Below are positions 52,501-63,391 of a DNA stretch of 64,000 bases, one piece after another. A program made the translations under genes and the position numbers. The notes beneath the pieces are model-generated. The model was not told where the DNA came from, made no database searches, and saw only the letters and a program-made list of their open reading frames with translations. This stretch comes from Scleromitrula shiraiana (Eukaryota > Ascomycota > Leotiomycetes > Helotiales > Sclerotiniaceae): NCBI GenBank assembly GCA_028455995.1, contig JABELC010000013.1:1-64000 (forward strand), written 5' to 3'. Numbering within the stretch: position 1 is the stretch's first letter; each line of letters starts with the position of its first letter.

Positions 52501-54372
52501 TGTCTGTGATCGCACAACATGGATTCCAAAGGTTGCCATCATTGCAGTGGTCATGTCAATGTATGGTTGCGAAATTGGTTTGCCCCCAACGAGACGTAAT
52601 GTCACGGGGTTCTTGGCGTAAGGAGCGCACATAAGGAGAGACGAGACATATTGCGATGACACGGTAGCAGCCAGCTTGATTTCGCCTCCAGCAAAGCCAC
52701 CGGATGCAGCTACGTTGAGTGGAAGACTGTTCTCTTTCTCGAGATAATCAATATCGACGCCATTGATTCTAAGTGAGTCAACCAAAGGACCAATAGGTCT
52801 CACTTTCATTCGGGCATTTCCCGTCAAAATGGTGGATTTTGTTGTTGCCGAAGGTTTGCATAGAGAGACAACGGTAGTGAGGAAACGAGAGGCAGTACCT
52901 GCGTTTCCAATATAAAGTTCTGTAGGACTAGCATGAAGGTCACCACCCTTTCCTTGGACTAAAAGAACTTCTCCCGCATCTTCCCATGCGTAAGTGGCAC
53001 CACCAAGTTTGGCAATTGCTGTGAGCATGAATTCGGTGTCATCAGAATGAAGTAAGTTCTTAATCCGGCAAGGACCAGTTCCGAGAGCTGCAAGTACAAG
53101 TGCCCGATTAGAAACACTTTTGGAGCCAGGTGGAGTAACTTCGTTATTTAAGGTTGCAGGAACTCCTGGAGTTACTTCAATGGAATCGGATAAGACGACT
53201 CGGATTGATCGATCCTCCACAACACTGGCTTTAGGCTCATGTGTTTTCCCAATGGCGGAAAGTAAAACAATTTTTTTCTTTCTCCCATCATTTTTCTTAT
53301 CCACTCCCATCTTCTCCAACAAAACATCTACCGGGCATGCTTTTCCTGCCGTGAGCTTTTGAATACGCTTATCCGCAAGCGAAGTGGGCAGACCATAACT
53401 TGCAATGCATTTTACAAGTCGGGCGACCGCACCTGGCTTCAAAACGCCTAAATGCCTGGCCAATTCTGCCTCTTTGACCATACCAATTGCCACGGCCTCC
53501 CCATGTAGAACCTGTGGTGTGAGAATTGCCTCGTATGCGTGTCCAATTGAATGTCCAAAGTTAAGGATGTTTCGCAGTCCACCCTCCCTCTCATCCGCAG
53601 AGACGACATCTGCCTTTGTCTTCGCTGAGCCCAATACTATTCTTTTGAGAATGTCTTGAATTGGGGCTAATCTAGTGGAGCGGTCTGAACTCTTTGCTTT
53701 GATTGTGCTCATTATCAGTGTGGAGTTTTCCTCTAGCGCAGCAAATTCGGTTTCGTCCCAGATTGCTGCCGTTTTCACAACTTCAGCCATACCGTTAATG
53801 AACTCGCGAACCGGTAGAGTCTCTAAGAATCGCAAATCGATGTAAATCCTCTTTGGTTGCCAGAATGCCCCGACTAAGTTTTTGCCCAGTGGTGTGTCAA
53901 TCGCAGTCTTTCCACCGATGGAAGAGTCGACCATGGCTAACAATGTGGTTGGCACTTGTACGAATTGTACCCCTCGCATGAAAGTTGCAGCTACATATCC
54001 AATCATGTCACCAATAACACCTCCTCCTAAAGCAATTATGACTGTATCTCTTGTACATTGTTGTGCTAACATCCAATCCTCAATTTCGGCCTTCGTTTCT
54101 CGACTCTTCGAATTCTCGCCTGGTGGTATTACGTATGTGAGGAGTCGTGGCACCGAGCTTTTTTTGGCAGCAAGTGCTTCGAATGACTGTCGAAAGGCTG
54201 GAACATAAAGAGGGGAGAGGTTTGTATCTGTGATCAAAACATAGGTAGACGAAGGAAGGTCAGATAGTAAATCTTCTGCAACGAAATTGCGCCAGATGTC
54301 GAAATCAACAACAATATCCTCATTGCCCAATATAGCGATCCGAGTAGGATCTCTAGGGATTGTAGATCCCAT
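49546..54372 (-). CDS. ARO1: Pentafunctional AROM polypeptide (shikimate pathway)
   Basis: Catalyses the five steps from DAHP to EPSP in the cytosol, on the way to chorismate and the aromatic amino acids. Domains in order: 3-dehydroquinate synthase (1-390; GGGVIGD at 116-122, NFGHSIGHA at 271-279), EPSP synthase (400-840; PPGSKSVSNR at 414-423, LTGNARMKVRPIGPL, DDHRVAMSF at 797-805), shikimate kinase (862-1045; P-loop GMRGAGKT at 870-877), type I dehydroquinase (1050-1280; ASHHDPEGT at 1176, Schiff-base Lys 1207 in DVIKLVGSA) and shikimate dehydrogenase (1290-1575; SQSRSPALHN, GENTDC, VVGAGGTARA). The uninterrupted frame runs to 49,666 but ends in a foreign tail. A 99-bp intron (49,618-49,716, gttcgt...catag) restores the family C-terminus FQKWTGITPLYSIARAAV and a stop at 49,546-49,548, giving 1,575 aa, the usual length. 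All catalytic motifs are intact. Start: first ATG, MGSTIPRDPTRIAILG, typical of the family. Confidence 0.97.
49618..49716 (-). other. 3'-terminal intron of AROM
   Basis: The donor cag|gttcgt and acceptor catag|ttccaaaaatgg lie in phase 0 and join GLEVLSAQGWFQ to FQKWTGITPLY. The intron is short enough, and open enough, to be mistaken for coding sequence. Confidence 0.9.
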
Positions 54373-54584
54373 GTTTGGAGCTTGATTCCCAAAACCCTTG
54401 AGGTACTGCTGGGAAGGTCGTTCTCGGTTCGAAATATGAAAAAATGTATAGTATGACGATATTTACAGACCCTTCTTATCCATGAGATAAATGAATGGAG
54501 AAGGGAAGAAGGATTACTTCTTATCCAATGCTCTGGGAATGTCAGACAAATGAATGAATAACTTGTCTTTAGTAATGAGATTGT

Positions 54585-54616
54585 AAGCTTACAATTGCAA
54601 TTGTAATTGTAAGCTT
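54585..54616. promoter_or_regulatory. Perfect 12-bp inverted repeat in the AROM 5' region
   Basis: AAGCTTACAATT and AATTGTAAGCTT are separated by 8 nt, about 215 bp upstream of the AROM start codon. It could be a cruciform, a dimeric protein-binding site or chance; no known factor site is evident. Confidence 0.5.
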
Positions 54617-54679
54617 TACTTAGTAGAAGGAATGATGTTGAAAGAAAGTGGTAGTGAACTGTGCTGTACTCGAAGTAGG

Positions 54680-54686
54680 TGAGTCA
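54680..54686. promoter_or_regulatory. Cross-pathway-control element (Gcn4/CPC1 site) upstream of AROM
   Basis: A perfect TGAGTCA (consensus TGASTCA) lies about 310 bp upstream of the AROM ATG. Fungal ARO1 genes are classical targets of the amino-acid-starvation activator Gcn4/CPC1/CpcA, so the site makes sense here. A single 7-mer can also occur by chance. Confidence 0.6.
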
Positions 54687-54866
54687 GTCAAAGAAATCCA
54701 AAATCCGAACTTTTTTTTCCCTTACCAGGATCGGTGGGTTGAGTTGAGATGTTAAATTGAGAGCCGAAACCGCACATGCAATGCAATTTTGAGATTTGCA
54801 GGTACATGTCAAGTATATTTTACTGGCGGCTGGGTTGAATAAGACAAAATGAAATTTATATTAAAT

Positions 54867-55155
54867 CTACTATCTACTATTCACTATGCACTATTCACTA
54901 TTCACTATTCACTATGAATTCAAATGTTATTTATACCCATACCCATATAATGAAGTAAGACGGACATTCCAATGTTCAAACCTCAATGTTGAGTCCATTC
55001 AACCGAACGACCAAACCAAACCAAACCAATCTAATCTAATCTAATCTAATCCATACCTTCTCTCAGCCACACATTTCAAATTTAAGCCACACACTTCATA
55101 CATATGTATTTTAAATTCAACGCACATCTTTTATATCTTTTATATCTTTTATATT
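54867..55155. repeat. Short tandem repeats in the AROM 5' region
   Basis: Clusters of (ctattcacta)n at about 54,870-54,915, (ccaaa)n then (tctaa)n at about 55,008-55,050, and (tatcttttata)n at about 55,127-55,155. They are typical low-complexity fungal promoter sequence. Confidence 0.75.
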
Positions 55156-57316
55156 TGCTACGATAATAATCTCTATATACAACATGATAACAGAACAGCA
55201 TACCGCGCTCACTTCGTGTTACTACTAAATCATAGAAATAATGGGCTTATCTGCACTGGCATGACGATGACAGCGAGTAGTAAGCTTACACATTTTTCCT
55301 CTTTCCTTCTCCGGGATTTCCGTCTCCGTTTGCTCGAAGGGATCGGGGCTCTCCATGATTGCATATCTGCTAGCATCTCTTATGAGCTGAACATGGTGAT
55401 ACCAGCTTACTTAGACCTCTGAGCTTAGGGTGCCGGCCAGTTAAACTCAACTGAATGATGCATCCCTCAATGATTCTTACGACGGTGGCAGTGTCCAACC
55501 TCGAATCGCTATAGTATACCGTATTAGGCCACGGTAGGCGATAGGAGGTAATCTGGAAAAGTTATTTAACTACGAAGCGTTGGAACTTGTATAACGATGT
55601 CTATTGATTTTATCGTTATCGTCCGTAAACTGTCTGAGTTCATCTCTGACTTTAGTGTCTCTGGTTCTGTACTGACCTATGTTGGAATCGCTTGATTGGA
55701 GACGACACAGTCTAGACATTGATCGATAAAAGCCAGACAGCTTGAACCTTTTCGAGATTTCGAATCAACCTATACCGTCAGTGCTTGTGTGGCTACAACA
55801 TGGTTTGTTTATAAGACCTAATGCGCTCAATTCCAGTTAGTACAGTCAACCATTTCTCTTCCCCAGTGATATGCAGCATTTGCAGACCACATAGAGTTGA
55901 ACAGATGTATGATGCGGCACAGTGACTTCACTGCTTCATGTACTGCTCTACATATCACTTGACTTCGTAACCTCAACATTGAACACAAGTTACGAAAACG
56001 GGAGTAGTATTTCCAGTTACTTGACGTAGAATACTTTCATCTGCTTTCGCCTCTGCTATCTCCATGCCCCACTCGACTCGACTTGAAGATCTCGATACTA
56101 AGGTCCAAAGAACCACCCCGAATACATTTGGTAGTTCCATGTAGATTGCTATCAGTTTCAATCTACCAGTAGAATAGTTTCGTGAAGAGATGTTCTGCAC
56201 CGGAATGCGTTCCGACTACCAGCTTCATATCTCAAGACTCTCTACATCGGCTGTAGTCTTGTTGCAATATCAATTTCCAGACAAGAAATTCCCTTTCGGC
56301 ATTCAGTATGGTTGGTTCGAGAATTTGGATGAATTGGACCACGCAGGATGTTTTCCAGCTTATTTTAGAATAAAGCCATGCGAAGCAATATGATAGCCAA
56401 TAATAGGGGTATGTCGATGTGTCCTAGTCTGTCAAAGAAAGGAAGACACTTTATCAAAATTCGAAAATACAGAAATTGATCCTAGCGGATTACTGTTATA
56501 GTAGCTCGATGTTATAAGATCTACTGTGGATAGAGGATGGATATCTTTAGATTTTCAAGATCGATCTTTTCCTACAAGCATGTTTCCGGAAATACCACGT
56601 GAATTGTATCTTGCATTGGATGTGCGTACGATCGCGGAATTTAGACAATGGATCTCGCTATTTACGATATAAATCCATTATCCGTGTTCCGTCAATATGT
56701 GAGCATCCGTCTATCATCCGAATGGCCACATCCGGTTGAAAAATTCAAGGGTTATCTATCTGAGGAGCATGGTATGCATGGCTATCAGGGTCGGCTAGCT
56801 GAGGCATAATAGATCCCTGGATCTTTATTGCTGATCATCAACTGTCCGAGAATGCTTCGATTTTCCTCCTGTGCTAGACTAGTTTTACAAGGCCTCCTAT
56901 CTCCCACTGGCGGAAGCGTGGGTCCACAAAGTGACGGGGTCTGGAGAACCCGGAAATTAGTATTGGATGCTAGGAAAGGTTTTCTACCAGGTTTCTTACA
57001 GGGGCAGTACATTAGTTGATCAGGAATTTTGCAGCACAGCGCCACGCATGATAATCAATTATCTCGATCAGTAAAAAGTGTGCCAATCTTGATATTCTAC
57101 AGCTACAAACCTGGCTTCCACGTTTAATTCATTGGGGTGTGCTTAGGCTTTATTGATCCATTGTTCTTCAGCGTAGTACCCGCTCAATTTCTATTCTGCC
57201 GGTACCGATCAGGTACATATTTTTACAGATGTGAGGTATAAAGTGAAGCTCTGCGAAGCCTCAGATCCTTTTTTGTCAAGTTATAGCTTATCCAGCCAAG
57301 CGTAACAGTTGTCAAG

Positions 57317-59653
57317 ATGCATTCCAACTTTCTCTCTTTATCCGTTGGAGCGTGCCTTTTTGGCAGCTCTGTAGCAACATTTGGTTTCTTCCAGACTGGC
57401 AACAGTGCAACTAGGCTCCTTGGTACATCCTTTGGTGCATTCGGCACAAATCCAACCTATGATTATGTTGCATGTTGCACACAATCCCATTTTATATCAA
57501 AAAGCTTCTGAACTAATGATCCTGCTCTAATCAAGATTATAGGAGGTGGAACCGCAGGTCCTACTCTGGCAAATCGATTGACTGAAAATGGAACCTTTTC
57601 AGCCGCAGTTATTGAGGCAGGTGGTTTTTATGAAACATCAAACGGAAATCTCTCGCAGATACCCGCCTACGATTTCTTCTATTCCTCAGCTGCACCTACC
57701 ACTGTTCAGCCCTTGGTTGATTGGGGTATTGTGACCACTCCACAGTCCCAGCTGCTTGACCGAAAAATTCATTACGCTACCGGAAAATGCTTCGGGGGAG
57801 GGTATATTATAATGGTTTTTCTATCTATATAAGTTATTTTGATTGTTATTAATTATCGCTAAATTCTTATAGTTCCGCACGAAACTTCTTAGCATATCAA
57901 CGGTAAGTTTAGAGACCCTAGAATCTTCATACACGAACAACACCCAATTTAACTCTTGATTTTAGAGGCAGTGCTGGATCATACCAACAATGGGCCAACC
58001 AAGTGGGTGATCAGTCGTACAATTATTCAAACTTGTTGCCCTACTTCCAGAAGAGCGTCAATTTTACTACACCAAATTACGCAAGGAGAGCAGGCGGAGG
58101 GAATGTCTCGTATGATGCGAATGCTTTTGCGACATCTGGCGGACCATTGCACGTGTCATGTGCAAATTACTGGCAACCACTCGCCACCTATGCTAGAAGC
58201 GCATTTATAAAGTTGGGTTTGGGACCTATTGCTGGCTTCAACTCCGGTAAACTCATTGGTTATACCGAATTTACGAGTACCATTGATCCACAGGCTACAA
58301 CGAGAAGTTCTTCGGAAACTGCTTTCTTGCAGACAGCTATGCCTCGACCAAACTTAGTAATTTATCCTCAGACTCTTGGAAACCAAATCTTGTTCGACGA
58401 GAATGAGAATGCAGTGGGTGTAAGCGTGACGACCGCAGGCGTATCTTCTGTTCTTTCGGCCAAAAAGGAGGTTATTCTTTCCGCCGGAATGGTAGGAAAT
58501 CCAAGGGATGATATGCAACTATTATATACTAACCTCATCAGTTCAAACCTCCTCAAATCTTGATGCTTTCTGGAGTTGGTCCTGCTGCGACACTTGAGGC
58601 ATTCGGCATCCCTGCTGTATCGGTTCTGGAAGCAGTAGGCCAAAACTTACAAGCAAGTAAGCCCAAAACTGCTGTCAGTTCTATTGTTAACACATTATTA
58701 GGATCAACCTTTGTTTGGAGTCACCGTTAGAGTTAATGTTACCACTCAATCGGCGTTGTTTAGTAATGCAAGTTACGCTGCGCAGGCAACGTCTGACTAC
58801 CTCAACCACCAGAAAGGTCCATTGACACTTCCTGGTGGCAGTGTAGCCGGTATGAATCTAAGTGTCTATGTCATAATCCCTCTTAACTTACATGGAATTA
58901 GCATTTGAAAAGCTCCCTCAAAGTTTCCGCGGCAACTTAAGCAATACAACTGTTACTTCATTGAGTGCCTTCCCAGCTGATTGGCCTGAACTCGAGTTAT
59001 TGCCGTTAGGCGAGACATTTGTAGCAACAAGCGATGGTGCTAATTACATGGAATTAGCCGTGGCTGTTCTTACGACAAGCTCTCGCGGCAACGTTACCCT
59101 GAAATCAACCAATGCTGGAGACAACCCACTTGTTAGTCCCAACTGGTTCATAACAAAAGCCGACCAAGAACTCGCTGTTCAAGGTTTCAAGCGTGCAAGA
59201 CAAATAGTGGCTGCTATGGGAATCGCATCTGGAGCGGAATATTCTCCTGTAACTAGTGTCCAGACCGACGCCCACACCTTGAAGTATATTCAACAATCAC
59301 TTTCACCTGTTCATCATGCTAGTTCTACAAACTCTATGGGCCAAGCTAATGATACAAATGCTGTTGTGGATTCGCAGGGACGTGTGTTTGGAGTCAGTGG
59401 ATTGAGAGTCGTTGATGTTTCCACTTTTCTACATTTACCCCCCGGCTACTGTCAAGTCACTGTCTGTAAGTAGACCTTCCAATTGGACTTGGAAACGATA
59501 AGACCAGTGCTAACTTTGAATTGTATAGATATGCTTGCTGAGAAGATATCAGCTGATATTCTGAATGCTAATTCTGTAGATCTACTTGATTGGCGTGGAG
59601 GCCCGACACAACCCACGCATATTTGGGACCAATTGTACAGAAACAATTTTTAG
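57317..59653 (+). CDS. Secreted GMC (glucose-methanol-choline) oxidoreductase
   Basis: FAD-dependent oxidoreductase of the GMC superfamily (aryl-alcohol/choline/glucose type); substrate not predictable. Eight exons join without frame breaks to 640 aa: 57,317-57,469, 57,536-57,801, 57,873-57,902, 57,966-58,491, 58,542-58,652, 58,702-58,849, 58,902-59,465 and 59,529-59,653. Features: N-terminal signal peptide; FAD-binding YDYVIIGGGTAG across intron 1; GMC signature 1 around GKCFGGGSARNFLAYQR; signature 2 PPQILMLSGVG; first catalytic His in SPVHHAS; many N-glycosylation sites. Introns 1 (GCATGT) and 5 (GCAAGT) appear to use GC donors. The second catalytic region, usually PPGHPQ, reads PPGYCQ, so the His/Asn partner is replaced by Tyr; activity may be lost or altered. 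No stop codon interrupts it. The hydrolase pseudogene follows 175 bp downstream on the same strand. Confidence 0.88.
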
Positions 59654-59828
59654 TTTAATTTAATTTTCTCAGTATATCCATGTTTTGTGATACCGTTGTT
59701 TGTGCTGTCAGCACTACTAGAACTGTATGTACAGCACTCATCCAGTCACATTGCCTTGAGTTGCAATTTCGATATAAATACTGCCCGTCATGCCACGAGG
59801 AGTACTAAACCTGTGAAACCTATATTCC

Positions 59829-61098
59829 TTGAATATGCTGCTCATCATGCCGTTATTCATAACTGGTGCCCTTGCTGCACAGCTCAATACTACGGGATTC
59901 CTTAATTCGAGTATTATCTTGTCCTCGGGCAGGAAAGCTGTCTGTATTACTGGAACTATTCCGATCAGTGTATCGGCTAATAATACAAACTTTTTGTGTT
60001 CCAGTCCGGCAAACAATTTTGAAACAATAGAATTATTCATCGAATATACGCAATCTAACAGCACTATCATATCTACGCTCAGCGGTGGCGAGGCTCTTAT
60101 CCAAGGAACGTACGATATCTTTTCGAAATTATGCTTTCCGGTGAATGTCACTAGGTCCAGCACAGTTCAGATCTTGACCCATGGTGGCACGCTTGATCGT
60201 AACTGTTGAGACCTTGCTCCGAATTACAGTTATGTAGATGAAGCTGCCTTGGCTGGTTACACCACATTCTCGTATGATCGATTGGGAACGGGTCTTTCTA
60301 CGCATCCTGATCCTATCCAGGTTCTTCAAATGGAGATTCAAGTCGAGATTTTGCATATACTTACCCAGAAATTACGCTTGGGCGGGTTTGCCAGGTATAA
60401 ATTTGGGAAAGTAGTTAGTGTGGAGCATTCGATCAGGTCTGGCTTGACGCAGGGTGTGACGACAAAATACCCTCAGGATTTCGATGCTGTGATTTTGACA
60501 GGTCATTCAACTTCCTTCGCTGATGCATTAGTTGGAGCAGTCTCCCTATTGATGCAAATTGCAAACACCGACCCTTCTGGGCGGTTTGGAGATCTTCCCA
60601 ATGATTATTTTTCTCTTCCTCCCATACAACAGGCAGCACATCGGTCTGCTTTTTACCGATACCCATTCTTCAATATTGAGAGTAAGTTGATCTAATCATA
60701 TTTATACTAGTGGCATAAGCTTTTGTGTCTAACTTAGGGACTACAAACCTTTTGTGCCTAACTTAGGGTTTGCAGTCTTTAATTCTCAGATGAAGATATC
60801 CCAAACCAATGCATTTGGCGAGCTCTGGACCCTCGCCTCTATATACGCCCCAGCTCCTTCATTTACAGACCCTGTCGATGTGGTCGATGGAGAGAATGAT
60901 TATTTTTACTGTCGCGGGGATTGTACCTACCCGGCAAATGAACCTGATCTTACCGTCTCAGCTTTCTACCCTGCTGCAAGCAATGGTTCCCAATCCTTTC
61001 TTGTACCAAATGCGGGCCACAACATCAATGCCCATTTCACAGCCTCCCAAGCCTTTCAACAGATGATCACATTTTTACAGTCACACAATATTTACTAA
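59829..61098 (+). pseudogene. Secreted alpha/beta-hydrolase pseudogene
   Basis: Two exons, 59,829-60,681 and 60,776-61,098, separated by a 94-bp intron (gtaagt...tgcag), would encode about 391 aa: a signal peptide (MNMLLIMPLFITGALAA), an oxyanion-loop region LTHGGTLDRN, YDRLGTGLS, a nucleophile elbow, the acid region DVVDGENDYFYC and the C-terminal catalytic-His region VPNAGHNINAH. It is broken: TGA at 60,207-60,209 sits where Trp is expected (DRNC-stop-DLAPNYS), and the elbow expected as GHSIG reads EHSIR, losing both glycines through G-to-A type changes. Downstream reading frame and splice sites are otherwise preserved, so decay is recent. Natural substrate unknown. Confidence 0.8.
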
Positions 61099-61540
61099 AA
61101 GAATAAAGTAAAGAATCGAAGTTTTTGTTTCAAATACAAACATCTAAACAGCTTCCTAAAGTTGGTCTGCACTTCTACATTGCACAAAACCTTTCCAATA
61201 TACGTGCCTGCCTCTTTTTGACAAGTGATTCATCTTAAATGCCGCATGCTCTCTATCCGGAACACCTCCACTCTCCGCATGAGCACCCTGTTCATGAATA
61301 AGCTCTAGGATATTATTTTCCCTACATCTTTGCTTTTACATCGATTGAGCTATGCATGGCTCTTATCCTGGGTGATAGAGCCATGGCAATTTTAGTGGGG
61401 ACTACTCTATTTCCCCTAGTATTTGGGTCGGGTCCTATTGACGCACGTTCGAATTCCTTCAATACAAGGTAGACAAACTCTGGGGTAGATAAATTGCCTC
61501 ACTGATCGGGAGTAACGGCATTGCACTGGAGCATCGAATT
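61099..61540. other. Intergenic region between convergent pseudogenes
   Basis: About 440 bp between the 3' ends of the hydrolase and dehydrogenase-like pseudogenes. I see no gene or notable structure. Confidence 0.6.
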
Positions 61541-62518
61541 TCATATTTTGTCCACAGTTTGTTGGATCCCCTTGCATTCACCATATCTTTCTAGGATAGC
61601 TGCAACTGCTCGTATAGTCGCAGAAGGGTTCACAGGATTCTTTCCAACAAGGTCATCAGCGGAGCCGTGCACTGTCTGGAATTCACTAAGAACCCCCAAA
61701 CCAGGCAAGAGATAGACATTTTCTGAGCAAGAGAGCTCTTGCGGTCCAAGATCAAAAGCATCTAGAAACACATTTTCCATTATGTCACCATATTCGTTTG
61801 ATGCAATGATGATCTGTCTTTCTCCAAACCCATATGCGAGTAAATTTCGATTCATTGTATCGGGTTGAACAAAATCCACCTTGACGGAATGTTCTACCGA
61901 CCATTCTTCGGCCCAAACATCAAAGAGTCCATTGAATAAATGATGCTTGTAGACGATAGAAATAGAACCAGGGTTGGCATTGTCGCCCCAAACTTGACGA
62001 GCACGTTGCAGAGAATATGACAATAACCGCCCCAGCATGCTTTTGCTGAATTTACAAGTACGACTGATCACCTCATTATCAGAGCTATGATGATTCGAAC
62101 CCGAATAAAAGCCTTGCGCTTGATCGCGAATGAGAAGAAGCTGAGCAGAATTGCTTTTGAAAAGTTCAACTTTCACGGCCATCAAGTGGAGGCGTAACAG
62201 ATACAGAGACTGGGCTGTAATGGCTGTTCAGAAAATGACAGGGATATCTTCTGCTGCTGCATCTCTACAGAAATCCTCGTAGTGCATAGCATCGCGTGAG
62301 ATGTCTTCATCTCTTTCTGTTTGGCCCCCATCGACCGACATCAACGATAGATACGAATGATATATCCTAGATGACTGTTTGAACTGAATATGAAGTGCGC
62401 GACCATGGTACACCGTTCCGAATTCATCAATGACCCTTTTAAAGATATCCACCAGTTCGGACCCTGTCCCATGACCCACTGCAATTCCTATTTGGATTCT
62501 TTGCACTTTTCCGCTCAT
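61541..62518 (-). pseudogene. Isocitrate/isopropylmalate-dehydrogenase-like pseudogene
   Basis: A single 325-codon frame interrupted once by TGA at 62,228-62,230 (codon 97, IPVIF-stop-TAITAQSLY), where Arg (CGA) is likely: one C-to-T change. The protein belongs to the NAD(P)-dependent beta-decarboxylating dehydrogenases. It has an N-terminal IGIAVGHGTGSELV, the substrate-binding LLIRDQAQGFYSG, the catalytic-Lys region YKHHLFNGLFDVW, the metal-binding region QPDTMNRNLL and NEYGDIMEN, and the nucleotide-loop HGSADDLVGKNPVNPSATI. Divergence from true leucine-pathway or TCA enzymes suggests an accessory, possibly specialised-metabolism paralogue. Alternatively, the stop is a sequencing error and the gene works. 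Confidence 0.8.
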
Positions 62519-63391
62519 ATTGCCGGAATGTTAGATATGTTCAAGGAGCACGGGTTGTTCGAAGTTTTATACTGGGTTGGAACCTCAGACGGACAACAGC
62601 TGAATTCACAAGAAATCTCATGCCTCATCGTCTCCAAACTTGGAAGTAGCAATGTACTCATAAGTTAAAGTTGCTTCGGCACTTTAATCGTCGGCCTTTC
62701 TCCAGAATAATGACAGAGCCAACGCTGACATACGAACAGCATATTCGGGTACCAACGTACCTATCTTCACGATACTTGAACATGGGATGTCTCTACATGG
62801 TCCAAATACCAACCATACGATCACGATTTATGCACATCCCTGCGTCGCCGCGTCGGCCCACTCTCAAGCGCGACAATAGAGATTCTGATTTCTAATCGAC
62901 TAAGAACTAATGTACCTTCGTGGCATAATATATCTCTCGAAAACTGAGGACAGAACTTGCCAAGAATATTGGCATTTACAACATCAGGACAACATCAACG
63001 AGTTGTATCATAAATTCCGAGCGAGAGATAGCCATTGTTGGAAGATACATGGTAGAAATAGCATGGGTAGACAATTACGAGTACATAGTACTGCAGTTTT
63101 ACTCTATCTTCAGCAAATAGGAGACCCCGTACCCCACAGTACATCAAGCTTTATATTTGATGATCGATTACCCTAGTGGATGCCACTAGACCGGGTCGTA
63201 TGGGTCCTGTCAATGCACCCTTAGGGGATCGTGATGCCTCCACTCCGTTCGGCGTAAAATTCCCGAATAAGTAACGACAGGAGCTGGAAATTAGATCAAT
63301 CATCGCTCAAATGACATCTTATTGTTTGATCTCGAGCCAATGATTTTACATGTAGGCATCGAGGTAAGATTTAAATCTATATTTACAGATA
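62519..63391. other. Intergenic region without a supported gene
   Basis: About 870 bp. Short open frames on the plus strand (88 codons at 62,910-63,176; 74 codons at 62,671-62,895) have no recognisable similarity. Confidence 0.6.

Larger units (their letters stand above)
54373..57316. other. Intergenic region: AROM promoter and unassigned sequence
   Basis: Nearly 3 kb separate AROM and the GMC oxidoreductase gene, which are divergently transcribed. The AROM-proximal part holds a GCN4/CPC1 site, a 12-bp-arm hairpin and short tandem repeats, listed separately. From about 55,200 to 57,300 only short open frames occur (75 codons minus at 55,973-56,200; 67 codons plus at 56,190-56,393; 86 codons minus at 56,785-57,045). 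I do not recognise any of them. Confidence 0.6.

Noticed and set aside
59738..60163. 141-codon minus-strand frame opposite the hydrolase
   Set aside because: It is antisense to the signal peptide and N-terminal region of the hydrolase and has no motif of its own.
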